NCBI RefSeq assembly: GCF_029873635.1
Contig: NC_080423.1
Location: 91,929,191-91,993,190 of the forward strand
Direction: 5' to 3'
DNA: 64,000 nt
Origin: Malania oleifera
Taxonomy: Eukaryota > Streptophyta > Magnoliopsida > Santalales > Ximeniaceae
Shown: positions 59,962 to 64,000 of the stretch, piece after piece
Layout: each line of letters starts with the position of its first letter
Position numbering within the stretch: the first letter of the stretch is position 1
The notes under the pieces: model-generated
Databases searched by the model: none
Told to the model about the DNA's origin: nothing
What the model saw: the letters and a program-made list of their open reading frames with translations, nothing else
Translations under genes and position numbers: made by a program

Positions 59962-60194
59962 GAAGTTTAGAAACTAATTTTGCTGGAAAGAATTCCTTTA
60001 AAAAACATGCTGCAAACAATCAAGATCAAATTATGCAAGCATCAGCAAACAAATTTTTTTTTTTAAGCCAAAGAAAAATAATGAGCAAGGCACGAAATTA
60101 GACCACTTTGTTTCATGCTCATTTCCATTGTGATCTCCCTCCTAATTGATCATGAGATATTCCATAAATGAGAGAGGAGACGAATCAGCTAGAG
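59962..60194. other. Spacer, nothing seen
   Basis: Holds a T-run at about 60055-60064. No gene is supported. Confidence 0.5.
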
Positions 60195-60720
60195 AGGAAG
60201 GGAAATGCATATCGTCCAAAGGAATTGCACATGCCAAGATCATGTTGAATAATACAAAACTTCTCAGCACACAATAGTTTAGTGAAAATATCAGCTAATT
60301 TGTGCCCTGCATCAACAAATACTAAATTTAAAATACTTTTTCAAACACAATGCTTAATGAAGCGACACCCTATTTCAATGTGTTTAATGATGAGTGGAAT
60401 TTGTCATGAAAATTATTGCACTATTGTCATCACACAGAAGTGATTAATATGCAATCCAAAGTCTTCTAATTGGTGTTTGGTCCAGTCATTGTGTACAGCA
60501 ACTACCTACTGAAAAATATTCTGCCTCCACCACAGATGTTGAACAGAGGTTGCTTCTTACCACGCCAAAAAAAACAAGGACCAAGAAACTAACTTGCACA
60601 CTAGTTAGTATGAGTTCAACTTTTGCATTTTGAGAAGTCCACATTGGAGCACCCTTTCTCAGGTCCTTGCGTACCAAAACTCTAGATTTTGGGCTCCAAG
60701 GAAGTAGGTTCCCTGGCGGC
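60195..60720 (-). pseudogene. Copia RNase H fragment
   Basis: On the minus strand the pieces VEAEYFSVGSCCTQ (near 60490-60530) and DAGHKLADIFTK (near 60290-60320) match the copia RNase H motifs (S/T-T-A/E-AEY...SCCAQ and QLADIFTKPL). No LTR, integrase or reverse transcriptase is attached. SCCxQ favours a SIRE- or Tork-type source. It is a short, broken fossil. Confidence 0.65.
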
Positions 60721-62039
60721 AATTAGAATTTCGCACATATATAGAAAGTAGAACCCATTGACCTCCAATGTGGATGTCACTTCTTGGCAAGTCAATAGTT
60801 TCTTCATATAGTGAAGTACAGGCCTCTGTCACAACTTCTATGTCAAAAGCCAAATATGTTACAGCAGGCAGTTGCTGTGCATAACTACTCTAAATCAAAC
60901 ACCAAGTACAAGACCTTGAATTGCATGTTAACCGTATCTATATATTATATGACAATACTAATGCAAAAGGATTAGTGAAAAATCCGCCATTCAATGCTCT
61001 CACAAAACACATTGAAATCTGCTTTGCTGCATTAGGGACCATCTTCAAAAAGGCAAGAAAAAAATTAAAATTTGTTGATACACATGCATAATTAGATACT
61101 TTCACTAAACCATTATGCAAATACTGACTTGATCTCGGCAAGGGGCAATCCCTTTGAATGACACAGTTTTTCCTCTTAGTTTATCAATGGGATCAAAATG
61201 GAAATATTCACAAGACAAAGTGCTCTAATGTTTATGCCCTTATGAAAATTCATACGCCTGCAGACCACATGCCTCAATTTTATTTTTCCTTGCTCTAAAG
61301 AAGAATGTTTTTTAAGCTTGCAAATGTCAATCTAGATCTATGTTTGGTAAAAAAAAAGAGTAAACTTTCCAACAAAGTTGGTTTTTTAGTAGGGGTATTT
61401 TCCAAAAAAAATATTTGATTTTCTTCAAAATAAAAGAGTTTCTTTGTGTGTGTAATGCCCTTGCAAAATTTTATCACACAAAATTGAGCTCAAATCTCCA
61501 TTGAGCCAACCCAACATAAGCTGGGCAACTTGATCCCCTACTTATAAAAAGGACCTCTACTCGAAAGCCAGTAACCCAATTTTTTTTCCTTCCCTCCTCT
61601 CCCAAACCCTAACGTTCTTCCCTGCCAACAATTTCCTCACACAAGCACACACCATGCACACAGTTGCGCCTTGCCACCAGCCATCTCACCGTCTCCTTTT
61701 TATCCTTTCCTCCACCTTTTGGTGTGTCATTGCAACATGTAGGTACAAGCTCTGCCCATCAACCTTAACTTCTGCCAGGGGCTTGACCTCTTGGTCCTTT
61801 TCCTTCATTGATCTCACAATGAATGAAGGTCATGAAGACTATGTCACTGCCCTAACTTCTTCCCCTACTTCCAGAAGCCACAAGAACCCTTCCATCTTCC
61901 ATGACCACTCTGCCTTAGCTGTTGCCCCCAGTATTGTTACTATCCTAGCCTTTGCTCTCATTACTCAGCATTCCCTTACTCATAATTTAACTAAGGTACA
62001 GTGTGCCTCTTCCTACATCCTCTACTTTCACTATTATAC
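60721..62039. other. Intergenic DNA with one unrecognised open frame
   Basis: A 143-codon frame at 61654-62085 (plus) begins MHTVAPCHQPSHRLLF with a hydrophobic start. It lies ~110 bp after a TATA-like TTATAAAAAGG at about 61550. It runs across the left end of the adjacent MITE-like element, has no motif I know and could be chance or old LTR sequence. I do not call it a gene. Confidence 0.3.
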
Positions 62040-62042
62040 TAA

Positions 62043-62697
62043 GGGTCTGTTTGGTATCATTTCTGTTTTCGTTTCTGTACAGTGAAGAAACAAATTATGA
62101 CAACTCGTTTGTTTACGTTGCCATTTTATGTTTTTGTTTTCATTTTTCAGTTATTTTTGACAAAACTGAAAATTGAATCTTATGGTTTTCAATTGTTTTA
62201 ACAACCCGACTCTAATATCTAGAATTAAATTTTGTAAATTGAACCATTCATTTTATGCATGATTTTTAATTAAAATTAAAATAACCATGTGCATTTAAAA
62301 CATAATTAAAATAAAATATCCATAAAATCTTTACAATTTTGAAAAAGGATAATAAAATCATGTTAAAATATTTTTACGTTTTTTCAATAATCATGTACAA
62401 CAAGATTTTTATTGTAGCACTAAAAAGTGAGTTTTGAAAAGCAATAATTAGGCAAAATAATTTTAGTTTTTTTATTTTATGCTAATATTTTTTTTTAATT
62501 CGTAATTTTAAAATTTTATAATTTTAATCATACTTTTTAATTGTTATTTGATTCAAGACAAAAAGGATCATCTGTTCAATCAACCTTTTAATCTCTTTTA
62601 GTTTTAGAAATAGGTCGCTGGTTTTAGTTAGTTTTTAGTTTTCATTTATGGTTTTTTTTTTTTTTCATAATTTTTGGCAGGGATGCCAAACTCCCCT
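62043..62697. mobile_element. Possible PIF/Harbinger-like non-autonomous element
   Basis: TAA trinucleotides flank it (62040-62042 and 62698-62700). The left end GGGTCTGTTTGGTATC and the reverse complement of the right end AGGGGAGTTTGGCATCCC are imperfect inverted termini. A TAA/TTA duplication and GG(G)xCTGTTTGG ends fit PIF/Harbinger (Tourist-like) elements. The 655-bp interior is AT-rich and non-coding. Confidence 0.4.
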
Positions 62698-62700
62698 TAA

Positions 62701-63146
62701 GCAATTTCCATATGCAACTTGATATTGCAAAGTGTCATATTGTCACAAGGCTGATGTTTCAAGAACAAAAAATTCCATTAATTTCCCTTCTTCAAAATAT
62801 TGGATTGTTAGATCTTGTCACAATGGACGATCCAACATTGTCCACTACCACTTCTTATGGGGCATTTTTATCTAGATCTACCCAAAGAACCCAATCATCC
62901 CAGCCTTGTCATCAAATCCTTGGGTTGGAGAGTATGCCAACCATATTTTTAATGCCTTCAGGAAGAATGATGCACCTTTGGGACCAACCATTAATTCATT
63001 TTAATAAGATACAAAAATTAAAGAACCTATTAAATAAGGCACAACTGCCTACTTCTCTGAACGAAGAATCAAAGACCCCCTCCCTTTGAGAAGTATTGCA
63101 TCCCTCTGTCAATCTTCTTCGGTATCTTCAGCGAGCTCCTTTGATG

Positions 63147-63241
<95 letters not shown>

Positions 63242-64000
63242 GGATGGTGGTAGTTGATGAGATGAGTGTTGGGGCAGCCAAGAAGGCCAGAATGATGGGC
63301 AGCGAGAAAGAAACTATCTTTCTGTCACACAGGTTCAGAGCAAAACAAACACTATAGGGCAAAATCCTTCTATCCTTTATGGGTCCTAGTCTTTGACTAG
63401 AACTTTTCCGGCACTGCTAGTGATAATGCAAACCTTTTTGATCCATCTCATTGATGACATGGGCTTGAAACCATGTTTCTTCATTGGTCACCTTTTGTCC
63501 AGTATTATTAGATGCATTGTTTCTATTAAGCGGCCTCAGCTTTTCAAGAAGCTCATCTTACCCATAGGTCTATATACGCATCCACATACACAAGCACAGA
63601 CGTAGCAAAATGGATAAAAATCTGTTAATTCTGAGTTCTAACCAAATTCGATCTGCTAAACTAACTCGTATTCAGCCCGCACGTTAAAAGGATGAGAATT
63701 GCAATTTGCTAATCCAATTATCTGACTAATCTACCATGGATAATCCAATTCAATCCACTTTGCAGGGTCTATGGTGGATGCTATTGATGTGATGAATCAA
63801 AACACTACAATTGGTTATAGACTTATGGTTTAAATTATTGAGAAAGATTCATTGATGAAGTTGTTTAAGAATTAATTTTTAGAGCAGTTATTGTCTCTAC
63901 ATTTAAATTTATATGGAAATTTACATTTTGAATTGTGGATTTTTGTCAATTTTTTAGAATTACGCTTTAAGAATAGTTATGCTTTCTATTTAAATTTAGA
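62701..64000. other. Intergenic DNA with a compound microsatellite
   Basis: A 125-codon frame at 62712-63089 has no recognisable motif, and no gene can be supported. The rest to the window end shows nothing. Confidence 0.4.
63148..63239 (+). repeat. Compound (TC)n(AC)n microsatellite
   Basis: About 31 TC units followed directly by about 14 AC units. Confidence 0.95.

Overview
This is a window of eudicot plant nuclear DNA, very rich in transposable elements. The evidence is its AT-rich composition, plant-type Ty1/copia, Ty3/gypsy, RTE and L1 retroelements, a MuDR-like element, a plant Au-family SINE, MITE-like elements, and two short stretches that look like host genes on the minus strand. 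I see no bacterial or organelle genes, no rRNA or tRNA and no CRISPR. The species cannot be named from this sequence.

Layout. 1-3012: the 3' part of a large gypsy-type LTR, then the 3' end of a Tat/Ogre-like gypsy element with a 79-bp tandem array, then an inverted solo LTR of the same family. 3013-7519: AT-rich DNA with a triplicated ~195-bp unit and the 3' end of a LINE. 7520-7650: a 5'-truncated Au SINE with an 18-bp target duplication. 7680-10960: a decayed MuDR-like (MULE) transposase followed by plant mobile domain (PMD) sequence. 11152-13244: a solo gypsy LTR. 13824-21329: an old copia element with its interior largely replaced by other LTR-type DNA. 22313-27031: a young Tork-like copia on the minus strand with unequal LTRs. 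27032-34412: the most gene-like intergenic stretch, holding a small His/Cys-rich host gene (32449-32688), a long-TIR MITE and degenerate tandem arrays. 34422-38510: an RTE LINE on the minus strand, invaded by a reduced SIRE-like copia. 38900-45781: an old Tork-like copia on the minus strand, invaded by a 2.2-kb solo gypsy LTR. 47451-47613: the probable last exon of an unrecognised host gene. 49162-56111: an old copia on the plus strand, invaded by an RTE LINE. 56270-57616: an L1-type LINE tail. 59067-59952: a Mutator-like non-autonomous element with CpG-rich ends. 60195-60720: a copia fragment. 62043-62697: a possible PIF/Harbinger-like non-autonomous element.

Target-site duplications visible by eye support most boundaries: AAACG around the solo LTR in the copia integrase region, ATCCC around the copia at 38900-45781, CCTAT around the young Tork-like element, TGAAATAAAG around the RTE in the 49-56 kb copia, CAAGT/CAAAT around the SIRE-like insert, 18 bp around the SINE and 9 bp around the Mutator-like element. 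They give a relative order of insertion. No cooperating gene system or operon-like cluster is present. The interest lies in the nested architecture, the MULE-PMD association, the element-borne satellites, the unequal LTRs and the small host gene. All identity counts were made by eye.
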